A stretch of 39,095 nucleotides of DNA from Massilia sp. UBA2604 (GCA_002339265.1 DDKG01000019.1:1-39095); one strand, 5' to 3'. Shown: positions 1-9,073, numbered from the stretch's first letter. A program made the numbers and translations. Notes: generated by a model not told the origin, from the letters alone.

Positions 1-620
1 GTGATCGCGGTCGGGATGCCCCACAGCGCGATGTGCAGCGGATTGACCTCGATGCCCTCGGCCTGCAGGATCGTGTGCATCAGGACGATGGCGCCGAAGG
101 CGACGAAGATGTCTTCGCCGAAGAACAGGCCGATATTGTCGGTGGCGGCCGACATGGCGCGGATGCGGTGGCGCACGCGCGCCGGCAGGCTGCCATGCTG
201 GGTTTCCGCCGCCGCCTCGGCCATCGGCGCGACCAGCGGCCGCACCATGGTCGGATGGCCGCCCAGGCTGGTCAGGCCCATTGCGGCGGTGCTTTCGCGC
301 GCGAACAGGTAGACGATCAACAGGCGTCCAGCGGTGGCCGAGCGCACCTTGGCGATCACCGATTGCGCCTGTTCGCGCAGGCCGAAGCGTTCCAGCAGGC
401 CGATCGCGGCCAGCGGCAGCAGCAGGATCAGGGGAAGGTTGCGCGTCTTGACGAAGGCGGTGCCGAGCGACTCGAGCAGCGCCATGACGGGCATGGCGGC
501 CGCGACGCCGGTCACGCCGCAGGCGGCGACGGCGACCAGCACCGGGTTGGCGCGCAGCAGGAAGCCGGCGACGACGACCACCACGCCGAGCAGTGGCCAC
601 AGATTGACAGCAGATTGCAT
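1..620 (-). CDS. DUF969 family membrane transporter subunit (C-terminus outside window)
   Basis: This is the N-terminal ~206 residues of a polytopic inner-membrane protein read on the minus strand; the rest lies before position 1. It starts at an ATG (618-620) with GGGGA five bases upstream. The first ~30 residues form a membrane segment (LLGVVVVVAGFLLRANP), followed by hydrophobic stretches near residues 40 and 70. The blocks SATAGRLLIVYLFARES, GLTSLGGHPTMVRPL and MSAATDNIGLFFGEDIFVAF are what I recall as typical of DUF969. That family usually pairs with a DUF979 partner and has been linked to 5-oxoproline (pyroglutamate) uptake beside pcp or pxpABC genes. No such partner is visible here because the window ends. 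Family call fairly sure; substrate is inference only. Confidence 0.75.
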   Translation of the reverse strand, partial: MQSAVNLWPLLGVVVVVAGFLLRANPVLVAVAACGVTGVAAAMPVMALLESLGTAFVKTRNLPLILLLPLAAIGLLERFGLREQAQSVIAKVRSATAGRLLIVYLFARESTAAMGLTSLGGHPTMVRPLVAPMAEAAAETQHGSLPARVRHRIRAMSAATDNIGLFFGEDIFVAFGAIVLMHTILQAEGIEVNPLHIALWGIPTAI

Positions 621-698
621 GGATTCCCCGGCAATATTCGACAAGCCCGGGATCTTACCCGATCTCGTGTGTCAATCCGCCAAGCGTCTTGCGAAGAT

Positions 699-1001
699 TC
701 AGGCCGGTCGCACCGGATTGCTCGCCAGGTCGCCGACGACCGTATTCCACTGCCGCACGTGGAAGGCGCGCACCAGGCCATGCGTGACGTACGGGTCTTG
801 CGCCGCGAACAGCTGGACCGGTTCGGCGCTCTCGCAATCGAACACCAGCACCGCGTGATCGGCCGGTTCGGTCAGCGCGCCGGCCAGGACCAGCTCACCG
901 CGTTCCTGCGCCTCCCAGGCCAGCTTCAGGTGTTCGTCGCGGAATTCGCCGCGGCGTTCGAGGTAGTCGGGGGCGAGGTCATACGTGAGCAGGTAGTGCA
1001 C
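699..1001 (-). CDS. YciI-like family protein
   Basis: A 100-residue soluble protein beginning (V/M)HYLLTYDLAPDYLERRGEFR. The usual YciI length and opening (a short beta strand YLLTYD, then a helix ending in R..H) are both present. So are the central ELVLAGALTEPADHAVLVFDC, here split by the typical glycine/alanine turn, and an FxxxDPYVTHGLV block that matches the family's conserved F-x-x-x-D-P-y motif. The start is taken at GTG (999-1001) because GGAG lies five bases upstream and the protein then begins exactly like its family; a longer frame to 1052 adds residues that look unrelated. YciI proteins are small ferredoxin-fold dimers with a conserved His/Asp pair; their reaction is mostly unknown. 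Stands alone, about 80 bases from the DUF969 gene. Confidence 0.8.
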   Translation of the reverse strand: MHYLLTYDLAPDYLERRGEFRDEHLKLAWEAQERGELVLAGALTEPADHAVLVFDCESAEPVQLFAAQDPYVTHGLVRAFHVRQWNTVVGDLASNPVRPA

Positions 1002-1201
1002 GGCGTCTCCAGGAAGGCATGGGGTGAATGTGAACGTACATCGTAACCGCATTCGGATAATCGGGACACCGCGGGCACATCAGCATAACGGCAGCGCTCG
1101 ATGTTGGTTTAAAACAACTTTCCAACCCTATTTGCATGGCTACCCAACAGTGAGAGGTGTCACACAGAACAAAACTCAGCGGCTGGCGTAGACTGTCAGT
1201 C

Positions 1202-2140
1202 ATGGATATGTCGAAGAAGATGGCGGCGGGGATTACGGGCTTTGCCAGCATGCTGTGGCTGGGGCTGACGGCGGCCGTTGCCGCCAACCAGCGCCGCCTG
1301 GTCTTCAATCCGACGCTCGAACGCGAAGTGAAAAGCCCGCGCAGCAGCGGCCACCGCACCCGTCCCGTGGTCTTGCGCGCCAACGACGGCACCCGCCTGT
1401 CCGGCTGGCTGATGACCCCGACCATTCCCGGCCCGCGCCCCGCGGTGCTGTATTTCGGCGGCCGTTCCGAAGAAGTGTCGTGGGTCGTGCGCGATGCGGG
1501 CAAGCTGTTCCCCAATATGACCGTGCTGGCGATGAACTACCGCGGCTATGGCGAATCGCAGGGCGTGCCGGCCGAGATCCACATGATCGAAGACGGCTGC
1601 CTGCTGTACGACTGGCTCGCCACGCGCGGCCAGGTCGATCCGCACCGCATCGCCGTGATCGGCCGCAGCCTGGGTTCGGGCGTCGCGGTGCAGGTGGCCA
1701 AGGAACGTCCGGCCCATTCCGTGGTGCTGATAACGCCCTACGATTCGATCCTGGCGATCGCCAAGCGGCGCTTCCGCGTGATGCCGATCGAGTACATGCT
1801 GCAGCACCGCTTCGAGTCGATCAAGTACGCGCCCTCGCTCAAGGCGCCGACCTATGTGCTGCGCGCGGCCAGCGACGACGTGGTGCCGCACACGCATACC
1901 GACCTGCTGGTGGCCAAGCTGGGCCAGCTGGTGGCGGACGACGTCGTGCCCGACTCCGACCACATGAACATCCCCTACCTGGAATCCACCCAAGCCCTGA
2001 TCGCCGGCTTCCTCACGCGCCAGTTCAGCCAGCCGGTGACGCCGGCCGCGGCGGCTGCCGTCGCCGACGCCGTGGCGAGCGCCGAACCGCCTGCCGAGGC
2101 AGTTCCTACCCCCGCCGATTTCGCCGTCGCGGCAAAATAA
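1202..2140 (+). CDS. alpha/beta hydrolase (ABHD13/BEM46-like)
   Basis: A 312-residue serine hydrolase with one N-terminal membrane anchor or uncleaved signal (about residues 5-28, AAGITGFASMLWLGLTAAVA). The nucleophile elbow is GRSLGSG at about residue 160, the oxyanion region is the YFGGRSEE/NYRGYGES stretch, the acid is probably the Asp in AASDDVVP, and the histidine is in SDHMNIPY. This order and the R-G-Y-G-x-S block resemble the ABHD13/BEM46 group of membrane-anchored esterases or thioesterases. The last ~35 residues are Ala/Pro-rich and probably disordered. ATG 1202 is chosen; ATG 1208 and GTG 1157 are also possible because no clear ribosome site is seen. Natural substrate unknown; no operon partner. 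Confidence 0.8.
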   Translation: MDMSKKMAAGITGFASMLWLGLTAAVAANQRRLVFNPTLEREVKSPRSSGHRTRPVVLRANDGTRLSGWLMTPTIPGPRPAVLYFGGRSEEVSWVVRDAGKLFPNMTVLAMNYRGYGESQGVPAEIHMIEDGCLLYDWLATRGQVDPHRIAVIGRSLGSGVAVQVAKERPAHSVVLITPYDSILAIAKRRFRVMPIEYMLQHRFESIKYAPSLKAPTYVLRAASDDVVPHTHTDLLVAKLGQLVADDVVPDSDHMNIPYLESTQALIAGFLTRQFSQPVTPAAAAAVADAVASAEPPAEAVPTPADFAVAAK

Positions 2141-2508
2141 TTGCTAAAAGTTGTCAGCAGTTATATTTCCAACGAATAAATTGGCTAGTAAAATCGTATT
2201 TGTCTTCAACTTGTAAGTTGATGCATATTTGACAGCTTGCGCTGAGATGGCGTGAGTTTGCTCACACATTCGCCCGACTTCACCCGTTTTGCCGGCTCAG
2301 CCTGTTGTGGACGTGCTACACGCGTACCCATCTGCTGAGAAAATAGTCGCCAGATACAAATCGTAACCACCCGCGGATAGCCGGGCTGACACAATCGCGC
2401 AGCGCGAAGTGTCTTCCACCCGTATGTCGCTGGGGGTCGCAAATGCGCAGTCGATGCCCATCGCACCCAGTGCGGCGGGTACAATATCGCTATTCCAGGA
2501 GCCCATTG
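2141..2508 (+). promoter_or_regulatory. regulatory region ahead of the BMP transporter operon
   Basis: 368 bases without a gene. The first ~120 bases are AT-rich, unlike the surroundings. Three signals are visible. A palindrome TCAACTT-GT-AAGTTGA lies at 2206-2221. A CRP/FNR-like site, CGTGA-N6-TCACA, lies at 2251-2266 and differs from TGTGA-N6-TCACA at one base. A TACAAT hexamer at 2480-2485 could be a -10 box, though I find no good -35 at 17 bases from it. A Shine-Dalgarno AGGAG (2497-2501) sits seven bases before the ATG at 2509. I saw no recognisable purine riboswitch core. Confidence 0.4.
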
Positions 2509-3525
2509 ATGAAATTTAAGCAACTCAGCATGACCATTGCGGCGCTGTGCGTCGCAGGCAGTGCACTGGCCGCGCCGGCAGCAGGTCCGATCGCGAAGCC
2601 AAAGCTCGGCATGGTCTACGATGCGGGCGGCAAATTCGACAAATCGTTCAACCAGTCGGCCTTCGAGGGCCTGCAGCGCTTCTCGAAAGAGACCGGCGTC
2701 AAGGTGTTCGAAGTCCAGGCCAATAGCGATACCCAGGCCGAGCAAGTCATGCGCGGCCTGGCGCGCAAGAAGGTCGACATGATTGCCGCCATCGGTTTCT
2801 CGCAAACCCAGGCCGTGCAAAAAGTCGCCCGTGAATTCCCGAACGTGCGTTTCGTGCTGATCGACAGCGTGGCGCAAGGCGCCAACATCGAATCGGTGAT
2901 GTTCAAGGAACAGGAAGGCTCCTACCTGGTCGGCGTCGCCGCCGCCATGGCCTCCAAGTCCAAGAAGCTCGGCTTCGTGGGCGGCATGGACATTCCGCTG
3001 ATCCGCGCCTTCGCCTGCGGCTACGGCCAGGGCGCCAAGGCGCAAGCGCCGAAGGTCGAGATCGTCCAGAACATGGTCGGCACCACCGCCGCCGCCTGGA
3101 ACGACCCGGCCAAGGGCGGCGAGTTGGCGCGCGCGCAGTTCGCACGCGGCGTCGACGTCGTGTTCGCGGTCGCCGGCGGCAGCGGCATGGGCACCCTGCA
3201 GGCAGCCAAGGAACAAGGCAAGCTGGCGATCGGCGTCGACTCGAACCAGAACTACCTGCATCCGGGCACCATGCTGACCTCCATGGTCAAGCGCGTCGAC
3301 GTGGCCGTGTACGACTCTTTCATGGGCGTCAAGAACGGCACCTGGAAAGCCGGCGTGCACTACAAGGGCCTGAAGGAAGGCGGCGTGGACTGGGTTCTGG
3401 ACAAGGACAACCGCAAGGTCGTCACGCCAGAGATCGAAAAGCGCGTCAACGCCGTGCGCCAGGACATCATCAACGGCAAGATCAAGGTCATCGATTACCG
3501 CGCGGCGAGCAGCTGCCCGGTCTGA
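2509..3525 (+). CDS. BMP family ABC transporter substrate-binding protein (purine nucleoside type)
   Basis: A 338-residue periplasmic binding protein. The signal peptide is residues 1-21 (KQLSMTIAALCVAGSALA, cut before APAAG). The mature part begins with the hinge-lobe strand KLGMVYDAGGKFDKSFNQ and continues AFEGLQRF, the signature opening of Bmp/Med/PnrA proteins; AAIGFSQTQAVQKVA and FVLIDSVAQG follow in the usual order. Members of this family bind purine nucleosides (PnrA of Treponema, the YufN/NupN system of Bacillus). The lack of a lipobox cysteine means it is free in the periplasm. The start is set by AGGAG seven bases before ATG 2509. It is the first gene of a four-gene importer operon and faces a purine breakdown cluster, which supports nucleoside as substrate. 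Exact ligand is inference. Confidence 0.88.
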   Translation: MKFKQLSMTIAALCVAGSALAAPAAGPIAKPKLGMVYDAGGKFDKSFNQSAFEGLQRFSKETGVKVFEVQANSDTQAEQVMRGLARKKVDMIAAIGFSQTQAVQKVAREFPNVRFVLIDSVAQGANIESVMFKEQEGSYLVGVAAAMASKSKKLGFVGGMDIPLIRAFACGYGQGAKAQAPKVEIVQNMVGTTAAAWNDPAKGGELARAQFARGVDVVFAVAGGSGMGTLQAAKEQGKLAIGVDSNQNYLHPGTMLTSMVKRVDVAVYDSFMGVKNGTWKAGVHYKGLKEGGVDWVLDKDNRKVVTPEIEKRVNAVRQDIINGKIKVIDYRAASSCPV

Positions 3526-3543
3526 TCTTTTCATCCTCATTCG

Positions 3544-3583
3544 AAGCGCGCCGCGCCGGCTAGAACCGGCCCGGCGCGCTTTT
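3544..3583 (+). terminator. strong hairpin between binding-protein and ATPase genes (attenuator or RNA stabiliser)
   Basis: Left arm 3544-3559 and right arm 3566-3581 form a 16-bp stem with one mismatch (GCGCGCCGCGCCGG against CCGGCCCGGCGCGC plus two A-T pairs), loop CTAGAA, ending in TTTT (3580-3583). It lies 18 bases after the BMP stop and 37 before the ATPase start. In binding-protein-dependent transport operons such hairpins let the first gene be made in excess of the membrane parts, by partial termination or by protecting the upstream mRNA. Confidence 0.7.
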
Positions 3584-3620
3584 GAATGATAAGCACACTC
3601 AATATTTACGACAGATCGCA

Positions 3621-5147
3621 ATGCAGCCAGCCGTAGAATTTCGCAACATCAGCAAGGCCTTCGGGCCGGTGCAGGCGAACGCCGACGTCAGCTTCTCGAT
3701 CGCCAAGGGCTCGATCCATGGCGTGATCGGCGAAAATGGCGCCGGCAAATCCACCCTGATGAGCATCCTGTACGGCTACTACCATGCCGATAGCGGGCAG
3801 CTCGTCATCAACGGCGCCGAGCAGAAGATCCGCTCCAGCCAGGAAGCGATCGACCTGGGCATCGGCATGGTGCACCAGCACTTCATGCTGGTCGAGAACA
3901 TGACCGTGCTCGACAACGTGATGCTCGGCGCCGAGGGCGGCTTCAAGCTGTCGAAGAAGCGCAACGAGACGGAAGCGAAGCTGCGCGAGATCTGCGCCCG
4001 CTACCAGCTCGACGTCGATCCGCTGGCGGTCATCTCGACCCTGTCGGTCGGCGCCCAGCAGCGCGTCGAGATCCTCAAGCAGATCTACCGCAGCGCCGAG
4101 ATCCTGATCCTGGACGAGCCGACCGCGGTGCTGACCACGCAGGAAATCGCCGCGCTGTTCGACATCCTGCGGCTGTTCAAGGAACAGGGCAAGACCATCA
4201 TCCTGATCACCCACAAGCTGGGCGAGATCATGGAGATCACCGACCAGGTGACGGTGATGCGCGCGGGCCGCGTGGCCGGCGCCGTCGCCACCCGCGACAC
4301 CTCAAAGGAACAACTGGCGAACATGATGGTGGGCCGCCCGATCGAGGGCAACCTGCCGCGCAAACCCTACGCCCCCGGCGCGCCGGTGCTGCAGGTCGAG
4401 AACCTTCAGCTGAAGGACGCCAACGGCGTCCAGCTGCTGGCCGACATCGCCCTCACCGTGCGCGCCGGCGAAATCGTCGCCATCGCCGGCGTCTCGGGCA
4501 ATGGCCAGAGCGAGTTGATGGAAATCCTGTCCGGCATGCGCCTGCCGACGTCCGGCAATGTAACGATGCAGGGCACGCCCCTGCCCTTCGCCGGCCGCTC
4601 GAACGCCGACGGCCTGCCCGCCACCTTCCGCGACCTGGGCATCGGCCACGTGCCCGAAGACCGCCTGCGCGACGGCGTGATCAAGGATTTCACGGTGATG
4701 CAGAACACCGTGTTCGGCTACCAGGACCGCGTCACCAAGCGCGGCCTGTTCGACTTCGACGCCATCGCCAAGCGCTGCGCGCATCTGCTTGAGCAATTTG
4801 ACGTGCGCCCGAAAGACCCCAATGTGCGCATCGGCCTGCTCTCCGGCGGCAACCAGCAGAAGGTCGTGATCGCGCGCGAAGTCTCGGCCGCGCCGAAACT
4901 GATGCTGGTCGGCCAGCCGACCCGCGGCGTCGACATCGGCACCATCGAGAGCATCCACACCCAGCTGCTGCGCCTGCGCGACGAAGGCGTGGCCATCCTG
5001 CTGGTCTCGACCGAGCTGGAAGAAGTGCGCGCGCTCTCCGACCGCATCGTCGTGATGTCGGGCGGCCGCGTCACCGGCGAACTGCATATCGACGAATTCG
5101 ACACCACCCGCATCGGCCTCCTGATGGGCGGGATGCACAAATCATGA
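3621..5147 (+). CDS. ABC transporter ATP-binding protein, two fused ATPase domains (nucleoside importer)
   Basis: A 508-residue cytoplasmic energy subunit with two ABC domains, as in sugar and nucleoside importers of the RbsA/NupO type. Domain 1: Walker A GENGAGKST (about residue 40), Q-loop in MVHQHFMLVENMTV, signature LSVGAQQR, Walker B ILILDEPTAVL. Domain 2: a degenerate Walker A, GVSGNGQSEL, signature LLSGGNQQK, and the region LMLVGQPTRGVD where the usual catalytic DE is replaced by GQ. Such asymmetry, with one good and one degenerate site, is normal in this group. ATG 3621 is chosen because MQPAVEFRNISKAF is the expected N-terminus, although its ribosome site is weak. Its stop overlaps the next start by ATGA, so coupling to the first permease is likely. 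Confidence 0.93.
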   Translation: MQPAVEFRNISKAFGPVQANADVSFSIAKGSIHGVIGENGAGKSTLMSILYGYYHADSGQLVINGAEQKIRSSQEAIDLGIGMVHQHFMLVENMTVLDNVMLGAEGGFKLSKKRNETEAKLREICARYQLDVDPLAVISTLSVGAQQRVEILKQIYRSAEILILDEPTAVLTTQEIAALFDILRLFKEQGKTIILITHKLGEIMEITDQVTVMRAGRVAGAVATRDTSKEQLANMMVGRPIEGNLPRKPYAPGAPVLQVENLQLKDANGVQLLADIALTVRAGEIVAIAGVSGNGQSELMEILSGMRLPTSGNVTMQGTPLPFAGRSNADGLPATFRDLGIGHVPEDRLRDGVIKDFTVMQNTVFGYQDRVTKRGLFDFDAIAKRCAHLLEQFDVRPKDPNVRIGLLSGGNQQKVVIAREVSAAPKLMLVGQPTRGVDIGTIESIHTQLLRLRDEGVAILLVSTELEEVRALSDRIVVMSGGRVTGELHIDEFDTTRIGLLMGGMHKS

Positions 5148-6232
5148 AAACCACTGAACTTCCACGCTGGGCCTCGGGCTTCGTCCTGCCGGTCCTGAAC
5201 CTGCTGTCCGCGCTGCTCGTCTCGGCGCTGGTCATCCACCTGCTGGGCGAAAGCCCGGTCGAATCGCTGCAGATCCTGTTCAACAGCGCCGTCGTCAATC
5301 CGGAAGGGCTGAGCTACACGCTGTTCTACGCCTCGACCTTCGTCTTCACCGGCCTGGCCGTGTCGATCGCGATGAAGGCCGGCCTGTTCAACATCGGCGC
5401 CGAAGGCCAGATGTACCTGGGCGGCCTGGGCCTGACGCTGGCCATGCTGAGCTTCGACATGACCCTGTCGGCCTGGCTGCTGATCCCGCTGGCGATCGTC
5501 GCCAGCGCGCTGTTCGGCGCCGGCTGGGCCTTCATTCCCGGCTACCTGCAGGCCAAGCGCGGCAGCCACGTGGTGGTCACGACCATCATGTTCAACTTCA
5601 TCGCCGCCGGCTTGATGAACTTCCTGATCCTCAAGATGGTGCCGGAAGGCGACCAGAACCCGGCCAGCCGCGTGTTCTCGGACGCCGCCATGATCCCGCA
5701 GCTGTCGACCTGGCTGCCGTTCTTCGGCGAGAACACCCCGCTCAATCTCGCCTTCCTGCTGGCGCTGATCGCGCTGGTGGTGTACTGGGTCGCGGTATCG
5801 CGCTCGAGCTGGGGCTATAAACTGCAGGCGACCGGCCTGAACGCCCACGCCGCCCACTACGCCGGCGTGCGCATCAGCCGCACCATCATCGTTACGATGC
5901 TGATTTCGGGCGGCCTGGCCGGCCTGGCCGCGGTGAACTCGATCCTCGGCTCGACCCACTACCTGAGCCTGAACTTCCCGGCCGGCGCCGGCTTCATCGG
6001 CATCGCGATCGCGCTGATGGGCCGCCAGCATCCGGTGGGCATCCTGTTGTCGGCGGTGCTGTTCGGCGCGCTGATCCAGGGCGGCTTCGACCTGTCCTTG
6101 GAAAAGCCGAACATCCCGCAAGAGACCTTTATTTTCATCCAGGGCCTGATCATCCTGTTCTGCGGCGCCATGGAAAACATGTATGCGCCGGCAGTCCTGA
6201 AGCTGATCAACGCAACTCGTCGCAAGGGATAA
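5144..6232 (+). CDS. ABC transporter permease (nucleoside type), first
   Basis: A 362-residue inner-membrane protein of the BPD_transp_2 superfamily with roughly nine to ten membrane segments. It opens with a TM segment at about 10-35 (FVLPVLNLLSALLVSALVI). The block AMKAGLFNIGAEGQMYLGG is the family's diagnostic N-I-G-x-E-G-Q motif, and ATGLNAHAAHYAGVRISR is the cytoplasmic coupling loop. It resembles NupP/YufP-like permeases that go with BMP proteins. It starts inside the ATPase stop codon (ATGA) and is followed after three bases by the second permease, so both permeases are made together and likely form a heterodimer. Confidence 0.92.
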   Translation: MKTTELPRWASGFVLPVLNLLSALLVSALVIHLLGESPVESLQILFNSAVVNPEGLSYTLFYASTFVFTGLAVSIAMKAGLFNIGAEGQMYLGGLGLTLAMLSFDMTLSAWLLIPLAIVASALFGAGWAFIPGYLQAKRGSHVVVTTIMFNFIAAGLMNFLILKMVPEGDQNPASRVFSDAAMIPQLSTWLPFFGENTPLNLAFLLALIALVVYWVAVSRSSWGYKLQATGLNAHAAHYAGVRISRTIIVTMLISGGLAGLAAVNSILGSTHYLSLNFPAGAGFIGIAIALMGRQHPVGILLSAVLFGALIQGGFDLSLEKPNIPQETFIFIQGLIILFCGAMENMYAPAVLKLINATRRKG

Positions 6233-6235
6233 GCC

Positions 6236-7201
6236 ATGGAAGACTTCCAGTTCGCCAGCATCGTCGTCTCCACCATCCGCAATGCGCCGGTGCTGATCTT
6301 CGCGGCCATGGCCGGCCTGTTCGCCGAACGCAGCGGCGTGGTGGACATCGGCCTCGAGGGTAAGATCCTGGCCTCGGCCTTCGTTTCCGCCGCCGTCGCC
6401 TACACCTACCAGGACCCGTGGCTCGGCATCGCGGCCGGCATCCTCGCCTCGTGCGCATTGGCGCTGGTGCAGGCCTTCGTCTCGATCACCCAGAAGGGCA
6501 ACCAGCTGGTGGCCGGCATCGCCATCAATATCGCGATGAGCGGCCTGACCTTCGTGGTGGCCCAGTACTTCTTCCAGCAGGGCGGCCGCACGCCGGACCT
6601 GGGCGAGGCGCGTCTGTCGACCGTGGTGCTGCCCGGCTCGGAACTGGTGGCCGACATTCCCGGCCTGGGCTGGGTCTGGACGCGCCTGATCGGCGGCCAC
6701 TCGCCGCTGGTGTACTTCGCCTTCGCCCTGCTGCCGATCGTGCACTGGGTGCTGTTCCACAGCCGCTTCGGCCTGCGCCTGCGCGCCTGCGGAGAGAACC
6801 CGCACGCCGCCGACGCCGCCGGCATCTCGGTCCAGCGCACCCGCTACACGGCGATGCTCATCGCCGGCGTGCTGTGCTCGTTCTCGGGCGCCTATCTGTC
6901 GATCGTCCAGAGCGGCTTCTTCTTGCGCGACATGTCGGCCGGCGCCGGCTACCTGGCGCTGACCGCCCTGGTGTTCGGCAACTGGCGTCCGGTCTACACG
7001 GTGCTGGGCTGCATGATGTTCGGCTTCTTCTCGGCGGTGCAGATCCAGATCGAGGGCGTCGACCTGCCGGTGGTGGGCCGTATCCCGGGTTCGCTGATCC
7101 AGATGATCCCGTACATCGTCACCGTGGTCGTGCTGGCCGGCCTGATGGCCAAGTCGGTGGCGCCGAAAGCGCTGGGCAAGCCCTTCGTCAAGTCGCGCTG
7201 A
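6236..7201 (+). CDS. ABC transporter permease (nucleoside type), second
   Basis: A 321-residue inner-membrane permease, shorter partner of the gene before it. It begins with the family pattern IVVSTIRNAPVLIFAAMAGLF, then AERSGVVDIGLEGKIL, which carries the D-I-G-x-E-G-x motif. It has about eight TM segments, and the coupling loop RACGENPHAADAAGISVQR lies near residue 185. This matches NupQ/YufQ-like subunits. Last gene of the importer operon; a hairpin terminator follows within 12 bases of the stop. Confidence 0.92.
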   Translation: MEDFQFASIVVSTIRNAPVLIFAAMAGLFAERSGVVDIGLEGKILASAFVSAAVAYTYQDPWLGIAAGILASCALALVQAFVSITQKGNQLVAGIAINIAMSGLTFVVAQYFFQQGGRTPDLGEARLSTVVLPGSELVADIPGLGWVWTRLIGGHSPLVYFAFALLPIVHWVLFHSRFGLRLRACGENPHAADAAGISVQRTRYTAMLIAGVLCSFSGAYLSIVQSGFFLRDMSAGAGYLALTALVFGNWRPVYTVLGCMMFGFFSAVQIQIEGVDLPVVGRIPGSLIQMIPYIVTVVVLAGLMAKSVAPKALGKPFVKSR

Positions 7202-7212
7202 GCAATACCCTC

Positions 7213-7240
7213 GCCTGCCCGCGTTCGCGGGCAGGCATTT
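7213..7240 (+). terminator. terminator after the ABC importer operon
   Basis: Perfect 10-bp stem GCCTGCCCGC (7213-7222) and GCGGGCAGGC (7227-7236), loop GTTC, followed by a short ATTT. The U-tract is weak but the placement just after the last permease fits. Confidence 0.65.
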
Positions 7241-7453
7241 CCACTTCGCTCCCGTTTCCCCGACGTCGATCAGCTATCACTTGTTGTGATGATAAGTGAA
7301 CGTGACTGCATTGCCACACATATCAAGAAATCTGGCATACAAAATGCAATCTCCGTCGGCAATTGCCGGCGATTCTGAGAAAATATCGACTTTCCGTACG
7401 GCAACGGTCAGGGTGTGATCGTCGCCGTACAAAAATTTCTCTATAGGACACTT

Positions 7454-9073
7454 ATGGCAATCGAGAACATCAAGTTGCGCAGCCTCCTGTTCGGCGGCTT
7501 CGCTACCCTGCTTGCGGCAATGCTGATCCTGGTCGGCATCGGCCTGATTCAGACCAAGAAGGCGGAAGACTTGACCGACAAGCTGACCACCCAGAGCATG
7601 GAGCGTCTGGCCATGCTGCAGGAGTGGCAGGCCATCATCGAAACCAATGCCGCGCGCACCATCGCCGCCATCAAGATGGCCGATCCCGCCGACGAAAAAT
7701 ACTTCCTGGACGATATTGCCTCTTCGTCGAAGCGCTCGGACGTGCTGCACAAGGGCCTGATCGAGAGCCTGAAGGACGACGCTGCGGCGATGGCCCTGTT
7801 CGACAAGGTCGACGAACAGCGCGAAGGCTACCGCGCCGCGCGCAAGAGCGTGCTGCAGAAAAAGGCCGCCGGCGACGACGAGGCGGTGCGCCAGTTCCTG
7901 GCGACCGATATGCTGCCGCGTGTGAAGGCCTATGTGGAAAGCCTGCGTGCGATCGTCGACTACCAGAAGAACGTGGTCGAAGCCGATGCGCAGTCGATCG
8001 ACGACGGCTTCAAAACCAGCCTGAACCTGCAGCTGTCCCTGGCCGCGATCGCCCTGGCGGCCGGCGCCGCCTTCGCCTGGTGGATCGGCCGCCGCATCAC
8101 CGCGCCGCTGGAACAAGCCGTCGCCGTTGCCCAGACCGTCGCCACCGGTGACCTGAGCAGCCGCATCGTTGCCCAGGGCAGCAACGAAACCGGCGTGCTG
8201 ATGGGCGCCCTGAAGGACATGAACGACAACCTGGTGGGCATTGTCGGCCAGGTGCGCAGCGGCACCGAAACCATCGTCGAAGCGGCCGACCAGATTTCGG
8301 CCGGCAACCTCGAACTGTCGTCGCGCACCGAGCAGCAGGCCGGCGCGCTGGAAGAAACCGCGTCGTCGATGGAAGAACTGACCTCGACCGTGAAGCAGAA
8401 CGCCGACAATGCGCGCGAAGCCAACGCGCTGGCGCAGACCGCCTCGCAGGTGGCGGGCCGCGGCGGCGAGACCGTCGGCCGCGTGGTGCAGACCATGGAC
8501 GCGATCAACGATTCGTCGAAGAAGATCGTCGACATCATCTCGGTCATCGACGGCATCGCCTTCCAGACCAATATCCTGGCGCTGAACGCGGCCGTGGAAG
8601 CGGCGCGCGCCGGTGAACAGGGCCGCGGCTTCGCGGTCGTGGCGAGCGAAGTGCGCAACCTGGCCCAGCGCTCGGCCGCGGCAGCCAAGGAAATCAAGAC
8701 CCTGATCGGCGACTCGAGCGCCAAGGTCGAGGAAGGCAGCCGCCTGGTGTCGGACGCCGGCGCGACCATGCAGGAAATCGTCGACAGCATCGGCCGCGTC
8801 ACTGCGATCATGTCGGGCATCGCCATGGCCAGCCAGGAGCAGTCGGCCGGCATCGAGCAGGTGAACCAGGCGATCGCGCAGATGGACCAGGTGACGCAGC
8901 AGAACGCGGCGCTGGTGGAAGAAGCGGCCGCCGCGTCGACCTCGATGCGCGAACAGGCGCAGTTGCTGTCGCAGCTGGTGTCGACTTTCCGTTTTGAAGA
9001 GAGCGCGCAAGCAGGTCGTCCGTCGCTCAAGAATGCAAGTCGTCCGGCCCTGGCGATGCGCCAGGCGGCCTGA
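7454..9073 (+). CDS. methyl-accepting chemotaxis protein
   Basis: A 539-residue membrane chemoreceptor. TM1 is at about residues 9-32 ([22 protein letters not shown]). A ~155-residue helical periplasmic domain of the four-helix-bundle type follows, then TM2 at about 195-212 ([17 protein letters not shown]). A HAMP segment starts RRITAPLEQ and the long cytoplasmic coiled coil has its invariant hairpin tip ([20 protein letters not shown], then [21 protein letters not shown]). No C-terminal NWETF-type tether for CheR/CheB is present; the tail ends [13 protein letters not shown] 7454 has AGGA six bases upstream. Ligand is not readable from sequence; its place between a nucleoside importer and nucleic-acid enzymes makes a purine or nucleotide signal an attractive guess. 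Small hairpins (for example 7396-7402 with 7424-7430) lie in its leader. Confidence 0.95.
   Translation: MAIENIKLRSLLFGGFATLLAAMLILVGIGLIQTKKAEDLTDKLTTQSMERLAMLQEWQAIIETNAARTIAAIKMADPADEKYFLDDIASSSKRSDVLHKGLIESLKDDAAAMALFDKVDEQREGYRAARKSVLQKKAAGDDEAVRQFLATDMLPRVKAYVESLRAIVDYQKNVVEADAQSIDDGFKTSLNLQLSLAAIALAAGAAFAWWIGRRITAPLEQAVAVAQTVATGDLSSRIVAQGSNETGVLMGALKDMNDNLVGIVGQVRSGTETIVEAADQISAGNLELSSRTEQQAGALEETASSMEELTSTVKQNADNAREANALAQTASQVAGRGGETVGRVVQTMDAINDSSKKIVDIISVIDGIAFQTNILALNAAVEAARAGEQGRGFAVVASEVRNLAQRSAAAAKEIKTLIGDSSAKVEEGSRLVSDAGATMQEIVDSIGRVTAIMSGIAMASQEQSAGIEQVNQAIAQMDQVTQQNAALVEEAAAASTSMREQAQLLSQLVSTFRFEESAQAGRPSLKNASRPALAMRQAA

Noticed and set aside
2141..2508. Purine riboswitch before the nucleoside importer
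   Set aside because: No three-way-junction core sequence or loop pair could be seen; only DNA-type dyads.
7357..7453. Sigma-28 flagellar promoter before the chemoreceptor gene
   Set aside because: No TAAA-N15-GCCGATAA type match was found; only small dyads are present.
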